Position numbers and translations under genes: made by a program
Part shown: piece by piece, positions 1-13,100 of the stretch
Position numbering within the stretch: position 1 is the stretch's first letter
Layout: each line of letters begins with the position of its first letter
The notes under the pieces: generated by a model
Told to the model about the DNA's origin: nothing
Databases searched by the model: none
What the model saw: the letters and a program-made list of their open reading frames with translations, nothing else
From: Phalacrocorax aristotelis
Taxonomy: Eukaryota > Chordata > Aves > Suliformes > Phalacrocoracidae
NCBI RefSeq assembly: GCF_949628215.1
Contig: NC_134280.1
Coordinates: 53,532,621-53,596,620, forward strand
Length of the DNA stretch: 64,000 nucleotides
Reading direction: 5' to 3'

Positions 1-3000
1 AGCTTGTGGTGAGAAATAACTTGCACTTGTTTTGCTAAGTAAGCAGGGCGGATGGAGGGGGTGCCACATGTACCCATTGCCCAGGGGCTGCAGTCCACTC
101 CTGGCTTCAGCACGGCTGTCCTCAGGGCTTTGCTCTAGCCCAGCCTTTAAAAAAAAAAAAAGCCCCAAAAGACCCCGTGTGATGCTAAAACATCTGCAAC
201 AGACCCTTTCACTGGCTTCAGTGGGGTCAGCCCTGGCCCCTTCTGCCTTGCCTCCGGTGCCAGCTGCCAAGCTGGTGCTCGTGCAGCCCCTCAGTGTGAC
301 CATCCGCAGGAGGTGGAGAGTGCTCATCCACTTGAGGGTTTGCAGCAATTAGACTAAGAGACATGCTAATTGCCTTCTGCAGGGTCTCCCTCCACCCAGA
401 GGTGTGCAGGCAAGGAGGTTGGAGGCAGTTCAGTTATGGGGCTTCGTTTTTTGGCAGAGAACACAACCCCTTCTCAGGAGACGCTCAAAGCCAGTGGCTC
501 TGGCAGCAACCTGGTGGCAGGGACATGTACGTGCCCATAGCAGAGCCATCACCGCACAGGTGGGGGCCAGCCAGGCTCTGCAGCAGAAGTCGGGTATCAT
601 AGTAAGTACCTCTATTCCCCTGGCTGCCCTGAAGTACTCTGGTGCTGCTCCTAGGGTGTATCTAACCCAAAAATAGTAATATAACAAGCCATCCATGCTT
701 TCTAGACGTGACACAAAGGTGGCTTTTTTCTACCTGCCTGGGGTATTTAGGGAGCAGCAAAGCTCTACCATGTTGGAAGAGAAGTAGTTTTCCCAGGGAT
801 CGGTTGCAATGGCAGCAGGTTGAAGGAGCAAGCACTGCCACAGCATCGCAGGCAGCCCAGCTGAAATTCCTGGAAGTGGCAGGAAGAAGCCTGCGAGTGC
901 TTCACATTTCTGGTAATCCCACCCAAGCGTACTGAGCACCCAAATTCAGTAGCTTTCAAGATGTTCTTGGCTGTGCTGTAGACCTGGGGCAAAAACTATG
1001 AGCAGCTCTGTGGTTGCTCTGAAGGGTTTGGCCCAAGGGGAGCAGCTCGTGAAGTGCGGTGCAGGTGGGAGCATTTTGCTTGGTGGGTTCCTGGGAAGTG
1101 CAGGGGAGCTGCTTGTGCATATAAATGTGCTTGTGTCCACGAGTGGTCACAGGATCGCTTGCTCGGCTCAAGCCATGTAATGCCAGTGCTTGCCTTCAGC
1201 AGCCGCAAAGCTGTCTTGACTGGCGCAGGGGGCTTCCCTTGCGCTCACTAGCAGTAGTGGCTTAGGCAGAAAGGGCATTACTGCAATGGAGTAATATTAA
1301 TGTTCTTTTATTACCCCGTCTTTAATTTCTGATGCAAGCCTTTCTCACAGGAAAGAGGAAGTTGCTGTCTTTGAAGCTTTTCAAGAGAAAACCTTCTGTA
1401 TCGAAGAGCCACACTCAAGAGTAATAACTGGATTTTTATCGTACAAAAATAACTACAGGGATTTTTTTTTCATTAATAATGCACAGTTTAAACACCAGTA
1501 AATCCAGTCTCAAGAGAGAGCATGTAGCCTCCAGCCCCAGTGATTCCATGCTCAGCTTGGCGACAAACTTGACTTGGCCAAATTGGCTTCGGGGCTGCTG
1601 ATGGCGATGCGTGTTTCCAGCCAGATGAGGCTGTCGGCTCTGGGCCTGAGCACAGCACAGAACAACTGCTTATGCTTTCTTAACAGTACAGCTGGTTTCC
1701 TGATAGTCTGAAGGAAGGTAGGTACATCTTGTACTCTGAGAAATGTAACCTTATTTGAAATCTCTTTATAAAAGCTAATGACTATGTAAGATCCAGTAGA
1801 ACATCATTGAAGACTGGGTTCACAATCAACTTCCTGATTGTAATCTGGGGAGAGCGAGCTTCCAGCGATGTGATACCCATCCCCAGAGGTTGGGGAGAAG
1901 AAATTCTCCTATTCTGGCACGGGTGAGGCAAAAGTGATAAATGCATGGTTGGTGTGGACACCTCGCAGCCCTTTGTGGCTTTGGCCAGCGTGGTGCAAGG
2001 TGGGCAAGCTCTGCTTGGAGAGAGAGTAACTCTGCGGTGAAGGGCCTCCAAGCCCTGACGCTATGTGTTACTTCTTGCGTCTGCCAAAGTTGAGGGCAAA
2101 ATGCTGCCACCTGTGTTGGCACGTGTGTCAGTGGGAATGCAGCAGACGAGGTGCTGGGTCAGTCCCACCATGACCCATGATTTACAGGCAGCTGGCATGA
2201 GCTTCTGGGTTTTTTTGCCAAAACTTTCTGGACATCTGTAGAAAGCAGTAGAGGTCCCGTTGTGGTAAGGCTCAACAGAGCAAATGCCAGAAATAAATGG
2301 CAAGGGGCAGTCAAGCAGCCCCATGCTCCCTGGAGAGGAGGTGAATCCCTGCTTGCTAGGCTGGGCTCTGCTTGCATTGGTTTTGTCAGGAGCAGGGCTA
2401 GAGTTGTCTTTGGGTCTATCACCAGCACAGCTGGCTCCTGGGTGGTTATGGTTTGCAATTAGATACCATGTGGAAAAGAAAAAATAATTTCGTTTAAGTA
2501 GGGTGTTGTGCTTTAGAGCTATGAGTACAGTTGTTTCACTTTCAGGGGGAAAGAAGTTTATTTGAGTTTATTCTTTGAAGTCTTCAGCTTATGTTCTTTT
2601 TGAATGTAATCTTTCTTAGGCTTGATGAACTTTTTTTAGTAACTCTTCCGACATTTATTTTCTCACCTACAATTTCAAAATGCCTGGGAATCACTGGAGG
2701 ATTTCTGGAGGAGACACACTTTGGAAATAATAATAAATAAAAAAGTCCTTTGGAGATTTTATGATTTCTATCCAGTTTTGTTTCTTCCAAGGCAGCATCC
2801 AGCCAGCCTTTTTTCCATTCATAGTGGAGTTGTATGGTGCGTCTGAAGCTTGGCAAAGCTCGGCACCGCCCTCTTTTCTCCTCTCCTTCCCTTCTTGAAA
2901 AGAGAAGGCCCCAGGTCTAAAAGTTGATTTTTAGCTTTGATTGTGCGTATGTGCTATAGGAATACTAAGCAGCCTTTACAAAGCGTCCTTCTGATGTGCC

Positions 3001-6000
3001 TGGGAAGGCAGACACAGGCTGTGAGGTCTCCCTGGCTTCCCGTCATTCATACGGCTTTGGTGCAGTTTGATATGGACATGTTTTATTTACGAGCCTGCAC
3101 TAGGGTGAATATAGCCATGCTATGGGCAGTAGCTGAGCGACCGAATGGGCTGAGCCAGTGACACTTGTAAATCTGCCACATTTGGAGCTATTTTCTTAGA
3201 AGAGAGGTATTTTCCCTAACAGTGGTATGGGCTGGCAAAAGAGGAGGCTCCTGAGAGGCAGCAGGAACCTGGCACGAGTGTGTCCTGCCTGGACGATGTG
3301 TATAGCTTTGCCTCCTGGAGCAACCTCCTCTCCCCTGCCTCCAGCACATCCTTTCACAGGAACACGAGTAGCAGCACCCCAAAGCCACGGGGGAGGTTTC
3401 TTCTACCTGCTGCCTGGCTGGAGTTGAAGCAGCTGGGGCCAGGGTGCTGCTGTTGCATCATTAGTGGCTGCACCGATGGAGCGAGAGCCAGAGAAGTGGA
3501 CAGTGAGAAAGACTAGCATGAATTCAGCCTCTCCTCCTCCATTTATGTTTAGTCTCCCAAGTTCACCCCATGCAGCAGTGACACATTAAATCCCCCAGCT
3601 CTTTTAGGATATCCGTCTTGACAGTGTGGGCAGCATTTCCCTCCAGCACAGAAGAGGGTTGGAGGTTTTTAGCTCTGCAAAAGTATGATCTGGCATTGTT
3701 CCCTTTTTTAAATCAATCCTTTACTTCTGGACATGGTGGCACATCCTTCCGACACCCATGCAGCTGGGGATGCCAGTGTGTATTTTCACAGCCTAACAGA
3801 AGGCTGCAAGCTGCCACAAGGCTAGACGAAGAGGGCACCTGGGCTCTCTGGGGTATTTTCAGCCTTGCTACCCTCTTCCCGTGCTCCAGCTGATAACCAG
3901 AGATAAGGGAGGAAGCCACAGGCAAGAGCTGTGGTCACCTGTGGTTTTTGCACCGCGTCTGGGAGTGATAAGTTGTGCCCTTGCAAAGGGGACCAACTGA
4001 TAAAACCCAGCAGGGCGGGCAGGAGGCCGAGTCTTGCAGGAAAAGCCATGCTGCCATCCAGCCTGCACACCGGCTGCGAGGATGGTTCCCCGGTGTGCCT
4101 CCAGCGCTGCCTCTCTTCCCACTGGTATGGGGCTGGGGGACACCCTGCTTCTTGCCAGGGGTCCCTGGGCAGAGAACTGCCAAGACAGGCATATGACAAT
4201 GACACGGCACCCAGAAGTATACACCTGTGGAAAGTGAAGTGTTGTAAAGGCCCCCTTTTGATGGCCACAGTTAAGATAAGCATGCATGCTCTCCCTGTCC
4301 TCACTTCAGCAGTGCCCTTGCCACGTGCCAAATGTGCCTCCCTCAATCAGAGCCTAACCTCTTAATGCCCCAGGTCTACTAACACTCCTGCTGTTCACTT
4401 TTGTTTGGGGGGAGGGGGTAACTTCTATTGCTTTTTGTTATTTTTTGATGTTAGAAATTCACATATGTTCTGCCCAAAGAGAAATCTTTCAGGCCATACC
4501 TGTGTGAGATAATGTGTAAGACAGAGGGAAGAGAAACAGCAGAAAATGCTTCCACACCCAAATCCAGTGCAGCACTGGAGCGGGTAATCGAGAGAGCAGG
4601 CACGAAGGCAGAGCGCTGAGCACTGGAGGTGGGAGAAGCATCTGAAGCATCAGAAGACATGGGCAAACTACCAGGAATAGGCATGCGCAACCAAACCAGA
4701 GGCAACATCTGTTTAAATCCAGGTGTTTAAAGTTCTGCACCTGCTTTGAGAGCTTTGGTGAGGCAGTGAAGCTGCCTGTTTTTATGGCTGGAGACAAAGG
4801 GAGGTAGAGCATCTTTTGTGGAGAGAGCAGGGGCACTTCCAAGGGGTGTAGATGATGATTTTGTGAGCTGGTGGTCAGGTCCAGGATCAGGTGGTCCTGC
4901 AGCGAGGTGTGAGGCTCCTGCACGGACAGAGGAGACCTTTGTGGAGCTGGGAAGGGAACTGTCCATCTGTTCCCTTCAGAAAGCCCACTTGAATCATCCA
5001 GGCCTTCGGGAGGGAGTTCTGCTGGTCTGTGGGGACCTCTAGTGTGAGATCTGGCTTTGCACAAGTCTCTGGTAGCGTGCGTTTAAGGTTGAGGAAGAAA
5101 AGTGGGGCCTAGGGGAAAATGAAGATGGACTGCATGGTTTTGCATATGTCCCTTGCTGTGAAACAGGCACCAGGGGTGTTCATGGTATGCACCATGGCTG
5201 CGCCCTCGCTTCTAACTCACCGTTGCTCTTGGTCAGGCTTCTGTAGCTGGTTTTACACGCAGAGCTGTGCTTCATACCTTCTTCTAACCCTTCTAACCAT
5301 TCCACCTGTGAACCAACCCCACTGCCTTTATACCCGTGGCCCCCTTGCTGTTCATTCCCCATGAAAGTGCAGGTGTCAACACAATCGTCTGGCCCATAGT
5401 ACCAGAAGAAATGACGGGTGCTAACAGCTCTGCATTTGGATGCAGTCCTAACTCCACCACAGTGTTTCATAAGGCACTTTCCCAACCTGGCCCATGGTGG
5501 GGACCATGATCACCTTGCAGCTGTGCTCTGGTCCCCGGGGGTGTCTGCGCTGCCGTGGATGGTGTCTGGATCCTCCTCCTGGACATGTGTGGCTGGGCAC
5601 CAGCTGCCTCCCCAGCCTGTTGCCCTCTCTCTGTAGTCCTCTCCTCACTGCTCTCCTTCCCTGCCGTCCATCTGTTCGACTTTCTCAGGTGATTTCCAGC
5701 TGGTGGCTGGAGTAGGAAGGTCTCTGTGTGCACATGGGTACAACAGTGTCTCCTGCTGGGCATCAGGGACCCCCACCAGGGCAGGGACCCACGAGCCATG
5801 GGGGATACCTGTTTTCAGAAATGGCTGTGGCAGCTCTCATTGGTGTCTTGGGAGGTTGCAACCAAGATGTTTGACGAGAAAGCTTGCAAGAAAGCTAGCA
5901 ATGTAGTCAGAAAATCATTACATGCTTTTTCCTGTGCACATGACTTTGTGCAACTCACTTTCTCTTGCTTCTCTTTGCTCCACAAAATGCATCTTCCTTC

Positions 6001-7034
6001 CTTTTTTCACTCCACTCCTCCTCCTTTGTCATCTTCCTGTAACTACAGTTACTGATGTGGGGTGGTTTTACCCTCCCCACCACCACTTTCTTTGCCACCT
6101 GGGGGGAGTGCGACTATTTTCCATTGTTGTTTCACCTGTTTTCCACAGGTCTAGCTCCAAAACCAAGGGTGATTAAGGCACTCAGTCATTCAGTCTCCCT
6201 TTGGCCAGAGTGTTCTTGAGGCTCTTTTGTGATTTACTTTTGGGAAATATGCAGCCACCAGGCAGCTATTTTTGAACAGCAGAAGTCACCTGAGTCTTCT
6301 GTAGCCATGGGTCCGTGGGGTCATCAGTGGTAGGAGAGGGGAAACAAGAGAGTCAGAATGTTCATGGACAGTGAGGGTCTCCTGAGCAGGGGTTTATATT
6401 TACATATAGCCATTTTCCTGAATAAAATGCTACCAAAGGGATTTTTTTCCCCTGGCTGCAAATAGAAGTTTTAATAGACTCTCAGCCAAAGGTTATTGCC
6501 ATGTGGTGGTTTTTCAAATGGATGGGAAGACTCATGCAGGTCTGTTTGGGGGCTTTGATGTCTTGTTTAAACATGAAGTTATTTTTCTCTAAATAGCATT
6601 TTCCTAAACTTTTTCCCAAGAAACTAATTATGCAGGCTTAGAAAAAAATTAGTGACAATGTTCATTACGCAGAACTGCATCCCAGTGAAAGCGAAAACCA
6701 GGGTATTTTGATACTGGCTCTTGACTGAATAGTTTTTAAAAGTCTTTTGAGAAGCTTTGCTCTGAAGTCCATGAAAGGCTGTTTTTCTATACACCTTTCC
6801 TCCTTTCCCAGGTGGCCACATGTTGGAGCTGACAGCAGCCCACCGAAAGCCTGGGTGGAAAGTGGCTGCTCTAAACAGGATTTAATAATCGGGCAGGAGG
6901 AGGTGCATCGGCACGTGGTGGGGACTACACTTCCTGAGAGGCCCCACTGTGGCCGTGCCTCCCTTTGGTGGAAACTCAGGCTTTATCAAGAGCTAGAGGG
7001 ACCAACTGCCAGCTCTCTCTGGGGACGAGCAGCC
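1..7034. other. Upstream intergenic DNA, no gene recognised
   Basis: Seven kilobases before TSPAN32. Frames of up to 191 codons occur on both strands but resemble no family I know, lack supporting splice structure and overlap one another. I see no CR1 tail or LTR here. In mammals ASCL2 and C11orf21 lie on this side of TSPAN32, but no basic helix-loop-helix sequence is visible. Confidence 0.6.
6905..7034 (+). promoter_or_regulatory. Possible TSPAN32 proximal promoter
   Basis: Three short motifs sit within 125 bp upstream of the TSPAN32 start codon: an E-box CACGTG at 6912-6917, an ETS/PU.1-like CAGGAAGTG on the minus strand at 6928-6936, and a GATA motif (TGATAA on the minus strand) at 6983-6988. 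This combination would suit a blood-cell gene. There is no CpG island or convincing TATA box. Motifs this short occur by chance and the transcription start is unknown, so this is inference. Confidence 0.3.
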
Positions 7035-7100
7035 ATGCGACTGAGGTGCGGGATGAGGACCACCAAGTGCCAGCAGCTGGTGACCAGCCTCTGTGTCATG
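7035..7100 (+). CDS. TSPAN32: TSPAN32 coding exon 1
   Basis: Codes residues 1-22: the cytoplasmic N-terminus and the start of membrane span 1. It includes the TKCQQLVT stretch, which aligns with AKCQMLVT in human TSPAN32. Cysteines 5, 12 and 20 near the membrane are candidate palmitoylation sites. Another ATG at residue 7 is possible, but the distance from the first ATG to C12 equals the human distance, so 7035 is preferred. The donor is GTGAGC and the phase is 0. Confidence 0.9.
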
Positions 7101-10100
7101 GTGAGCAGGCAAGTTTGGGGGGGACCTCTGCAGAATTGGGGCAAGACAGACTGTTGCCTTTCCCGTCCCCGCTCGGAGACGGTCAGGTTTTCCCACGTTC
7201 TGTTTTTCACGGGCGGAGGGCAAGCAAAGGCAACTGCCTGAGTTATCGTTATGCCCTGGGCAGTTATCACCGGCCGCCAGCATCACCCCCCCCCGCTGAT
7301 AGACTTCTGGTTTCTCAGGGCTGCCACGCCACTGCAGCTCTTTCACAACCTGCTGGGCGCCTTGAGGGAGAAAGAAAAGGTCGCTGCTTGACAGAATGTG
7401 TGGTTTTCAGCAAAAAGAAACTTGTTCCTGTCTCCTTGGAGCAAAAGAGGGAGGATGGACCTGCTGCAGTCACACTTGTTGCTGGGACGGTGGTCAACTG
7501 CAGGTGGGATCAATGAGGATATGAAACTGCAAGCCTTCGATGGAAATATATGTGAGAGACCTGTGAACCCGCACCACAAAGTGAAAGCAGTTCTAGGCAC
7601 TTTTTAAAGTTTTTTTTTTTTTCAGATTTTGAAGCAAATTAAAGGGGAACTTCTTGACATCTGCTGTTAGAGCTGATGGGAAATGTTAGAAACTGGGGGA
7701 TGCTTCTGCTGGATGTTTTTGAGTTGTATGTGCTTGTCTTTTCACTTCATCAAAACTTGCAAGCTTAAAAAAAATAATCTGTATTTAGTTGAAAGAGGGT
7801 TAGTGGCTTGGAAAGAGTGTAATTAAAAGGTGGCGCCTTATTTTGGGCCATATGGGAAATTTATAGTTCATCCAAATTTGAACATTTCAGGACCACTGGC
7901 TGTAGTGGCTGTACGTTGTTCTCTTCCAAATAGCAGAATATGTCATTTGGAGAAAATCAAAGGAGGATTGGTACCAAAGATGTTGCCACCGTGCTAGGCA
8001 AGAATCATGTTATTGCTGTTGGGAGGATTTTAGACTGGTGTTTCTCAGAAATCTGAGCTAACCAGTGTTGCACTTAGCATTTTGCTGGGTGTGGATCAAG
8101 ATATGCAGTAATGCACAGCATGAAGGATCAGTAGGTGCCACAAATTATTTATAAGCAAAAAATGCTTGGTTTGGGTGTATTTAGTCTCTGAAACTAAACT
8201 AGTCTCCAACAATAGCTATTAGTCTGCTCTGGAAGAAAATGTCATACAGTGGGGATTATGTTGACACTGGATTGTCACATTTGACACAGGGATAGCTGCC
8301 TTGTGTTTCCATATTGTAAAGGCACAAAATGCTGAAACCTTACCTTGGGACCTAAGAGTGGCCTCACATCTTGTATTTTGCAAGTTCATTATACTACCAT
8401 TGCAGCTGTTTTATTCTGTCCTCCTGTTGGTGCCTTTGTCCCAGCTCTGCCACTGGTGTGCTACAAGGAGCCCTTGTCTAGAGCCAGGTGCCATCAGAAA
8501 TGTTCCCTCTCCATCATCTGGACTTGCTCTGGGCGACACAGAGGGTAACGTGCTGGTAGTCACCCCACGCCTTTGGCATACCAGTGCTCTCAGGGATGGG
8601 ACAGAAACATGGACAGCCTGGCAGCATGTTGTGGCGACAGAAAGCATCACAGCTTACTTCGAGTAGTATAAGGCTCAGCTCTTTGCACTCTACAATACAA
8701 AATATAGCCAACAGCAGGCAATGGGACTAGCATTGCAAAGAGCAAAGAAGAGAATATCATCCCTGCCCAAAACCACTCTTGAAACTGGTGGCTGTCATAA
8801 CTGCATGTGCATACTCTGCAGAGCCAGGTGGGACTGCACAGGTGTGCTGCAAAAGCATCGATCCTCTGGGCTTTCTTCACGTGGTGGGAATTTCATCCAT
8901 GGACACTGGCCAAGAGACCGTGGGCTGTGCAGTGGCATGTGCACTCATTATGCAAGAGCCCTTTTCCTAAGGGCTTTGGTATAAGTTCCGGGGTTTGTCC
9001 TTTTATGTGCATTTTGGGGTAGATGTAGTGGTCTTTGGATGATCAGGCTGTCTGCATCTGTGTGGGGCTCAGGACTATCCAGATACACCTCAAAGCTTTG
9101 TGTGTCCTCGGCAGGGGCTGCTACCTTGCCAATACTTTCCTAAAACCCTTCTTTTCCAGCTGCTGGGATTGTCCATTGCCACACTGACCACGGTCACCCA
9201 CTACGGGCTCCATTTCACCGTCATCAGCAACATCTCCCTGGAGAGCAACTCCTACAGGGTCATCCACTATGCAGGTACATTGCAGTCGCATCCCAGTGAG
9301 ACCTTTGGTGAACCCAGAACCTGCAAAGTCCCCCAGAGCAGTCGAAGGAAGTGCAGAGGCATCGCAGAAGGAAGCAGGGGCTGGCTTTTGGAGGATGCGC
9401 TAGGGCTAACACAGTCCCACAGACACTTTTTTCTGTATCAGATCCACATGCCCAGCACTGAAGGGTGTTGTGGAACCACAGGGTGCTCAGGTGCTGCTGT
9501 GTTCATTCCTGTCCCTCTATTCACCATCTCCCCATCCTTCCCCTGTGCTGCAGTGAAAGCACGGCGGGGTTCAGCCAAAGATGGACCTAAAGGTGCAGTG
9601 GGGCTGGAAGGGCCCTGGGTGTGTGAGAAGGACTATTACAGGAGTTGAAGCAGAGTATAGAAAATTGAGGCTGGGAGGAGAAATGTGTGGAAACAGCTGT
9701 TTTTGGAGGAAATGTGGGGGGTTTTCCCTACACAACAAAGAAATACAAACTGAGTCTTGGCTACAAGACCAGAGCAAAGAGATGACAACAGCCCAGATAC
9801 TAAAATACTCTGCTCACCTCTGCTATGCTTGCATCTTCTCTTTCTCCTAAGCTATACTCTGGGCTTAAACGTGCTCATCACTACTCTAGATCCTGGTTCT
9901 CAATTTCGGTTTAACAAGGCAGGTGTAAGAACTATGTTAGTCCAAAGCTAAGGTACAGCCCTCCCCCTTTCCTACACACACCAGAGACTGTATAGATTGT
10001 CACTTAATGCAGCCTTGCAGTCTTTCCCTTCCCAACCACTCCTCTCCAGCGATGTTTCCACTTAGATTGCTTGCAAGTGCTAACTCTTGCACGCTTAGCC

Positions 10101-13100
10101 CTTAGTGAGGGTTGCAAAGCCCTTTGCAGCACTGTGGTCCCTGAACCCTGCCCCAGGGTACTGGCTGTGACCCTGACTTAGCCAGGAGGAAACTGGAGGG
10201 CGAGTGTTGCACCAGATTAGCAGTGCGCAAAGTCCCGATAGGGGCTGTGGGACAGCTGCTGTGCATCAGCACCCCCCATTTGGGGTGATCCTTATCGGGA
10301 GTGCTGAAATAATTGACAGCTTGTGGTCTGTCGGGTAGACCAATATCCTTTTAGAGTGCTTAATTCTGCTGGAGCTGTGAGAACCAGTCAGAGGTTTACA
10401 GCCCTGCCAGAAAAGCAAAGCATACGCAAATGGAAGGTACTGAATAAATTATAAAACAATTTCAGTTCTGCAACCTGGTCTTCTTGGACCAGCTCCCCAA
10501 AATGCGCTTTTTGGCCCCCTTCCTGGAAGAAGCATCAGACCAGGCCTCTGTTAGCCCTAAAGTCTTTGTGCCTGACCACAGCTCCCATGTCTGACTTCCT
10601 TCCAGCTTTCTACTTTGGGATCTGCCTCAGCATGACCCTGATCCTTGCAGCCCTGCTGAGCTCTGCTGCCACGGTGCGGGAATCGCAGTGCCTCACCGCC
10701 ATGGTGCGTATTGGGAGGGGCTTTTCGTAACCTTGGGCTGATACCCTTAAAATGTGGTGCTGGGGGCTGTTTTGCCTTGTGCCCGGGAGCATGCACACCT
10801 GGGGAAGGATGTCCTGTTGCTCCACCCTGTGCTGCAGGAGGACATTTTTGTAAAAGGCATGACCTTGCAGAGTTTTTCCAGCTGAGGACTACATCCTTCT
10901 GTTCCTTGTTTCTTTTGCCAAAGTGCTGTGTATGCAGCTTTCAGAGGAGGGTCAAAGGGAGGTGCTTATCTGCCAGAGTAATTGCAGTGATGACGATTCC
11001 CAGGGTATTTTTTTCTCACAAAGTCAAAATGCGGTTTGTGTGGGGAAACCTTAGCAGTGAGATTTTGAGTCCCACGTTGTTCCTCTGACTTGTGACAGCA
11101 AAGTCAGCTCCCCTCCTTCCCCCCTTGCCACAAACATCTACCACAGTGGTGGTGGTAGCAGGCACGGGGGCTTTGGGCTTGACACTCAGCTTCAGCCTCC
11201 AAAGAGAAGGTGGAGGGGTACCACAAGAGCTGAAACGCCACCTTTCTTCTCTCCATCATCCACAGTGAAGTGCCTTTTTGGGCCCAAACCATGGCAGCGT
11301 TGGCAAACTGGACTGTGAGCTCAGCCTCATTTAAAAGCACAGCCTGCACACAGGGCTTAGTCTGAACGGAGCAGCTTCCAGCCTTGGGGCTGGAGGGATA
11401 AGCAGGAAAATGCTGCTCACTGCATGCTTGCCCATATTGTGCGAAGGGCAGGAGCTAACAGGTAGATGGCTGTGTGTGAAGGTGTGCTTAATATAAAAAT
11501 ACTTCCATTGCTGTCATAAATAAACTAGCTTTCAGGAGATTTATCTAATCTATGTAATTGGGGAAAATTATACTGATGGTGGAAACAAGAAGTGGACACC
11601 TTTAAAACTTAGTGCAAACCAGCTGCTGAAATGAATGTTTTCACCCTCTCAATACACAGTCTTCCTCTCTCTGAGATGCTCTAAGGGGCTTGAGTGATAC
11701 AGTTCCCATGAATACTGCTAGCAGAGTATGTATAATCCCCCTCTCTTTTGCCAAAGAATCCCCCTTTTTTGCTGAAGTATACTTCAGTGTGTGCCTGCAA
11801 TTACTGCATCTAAAACAACAGATGGGTATGTACAGGCTAGGGGGCATTGTCAGGGCTGCCGGAAAACACAGTTGAACTTCTCTGTAATGTTTATTTGATT
11901 GCCTTACTCCACGTGCAGTATGGCTTGGGATATGCCACTAGGTAAAAGAGGTTGTTAAAATTATGGCTGTTTCCTGAAGGGATAGTTGAAGAAAAATATA
12001 TCCAGTGAACTCCAGCGTTGCTGTCCCTCCTCCAAGGGCCACCTGATGCTGTTCTCCTTTCCCGTGGCAGTGGAGGGTAAGGATGAGCAGGCCCCTTCCT
12101 CCAGGCCCCGTGGGCTCCCCCAGCCCAGCTGGTTTGGTGTAACACCGCCAAGCTTTGGCCACCAAAGCAAGCCCTGGCTGGCAGAAACCCCAAACTAGCT
12201 GTTTGCTTTTCTCTGTGGCTCCTAGGGCGTCCTGGTCGCTTTGCTTTAGCATTCACAGTTTGGGTCTTCTGGGGGAAGGTGGCTGTCTTCGTTTTGGACC
12301 TCTCATGATACCATTGCAGTGAAGACAGTATAATTTCTTTGTGGCAGAAGGGTGCGAGGTGCTTTCCCCGTGGCTGTGGCAATGGGGCATCCACCGCCCT
12401 CTGCTCTCAGCAGGGGATAACGGCGTGGCCCTCGGTTGCCTTTAAGCTCCGGTTCCACCGCCTCCGGCAGCGTGAGGGGCCCGCGGGGCGTGTGAAGGTG
12501 CAGGACAGGGTGCAAGGGGAGGGGGGCGGCCACCACCCGAGCGAGGGGCCGCTCCATCGCGGCGCTGCCCCGGGAGCGGCCGCCCCGGCTGCGCCGCCGC
12601 CTCCGCCGCTGGAGGGCGCCGCGGCCCCGCCGAGCTCCGCGCTGCCCGCCCCTCCGGGCGGGGGCCCTCGGCACCGGGAGCTGCCGGGAGGCGCAGGGGG
12701 TGCGGGAGCAGCCGCCGTAACCGCTGCCGGGGGGTGGCATGTACCCAGCCCTTCAGAAATTAAGGGGGCCCCGGGGGAATACCCAAGAGCTGGTCACGAG
12801 CAACCTTATTCTTTGCTCCGCCTTGTTCTAGCAGCTCATCAGCATCTTAAATCACATAGGGGAGCTTTGCTTATTCTTATAAATTGCCCCCGCCCGTCCC
12901 CCCGTTCTGTCGGTATCTTACAGCAAGGGCCAGTCCGCTGCTTGTTTTCCCACCGGCTCCTACCCTCTCCCAAGGCTCGTTTTTAATCTCTGATCTGCAA
13001 GCGAGAAATGCAGGCAGGGAAAGCCAGCCCTGATGGCTGTGGTGAGATGTCACCGCAGGCAGGAGTGGGGTTCAGCCCTGTGGGGTTCTGACACTTACCG

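Noticed and set aside
4489-5064. 191-codon minus-strand frame
   Set aside because: No recognisable family, overlaps competing frames and shows no splice or promoter context.
12339-12986. 215-codon plus-strand frame and 145-codon minus-strand frame over the intronic CpG island
   Set aside because: Composition follows GC content (Ala/Pro/Gly and Arg runs), no domain or convincing splice partner is seen. The island is reported but not a protein.
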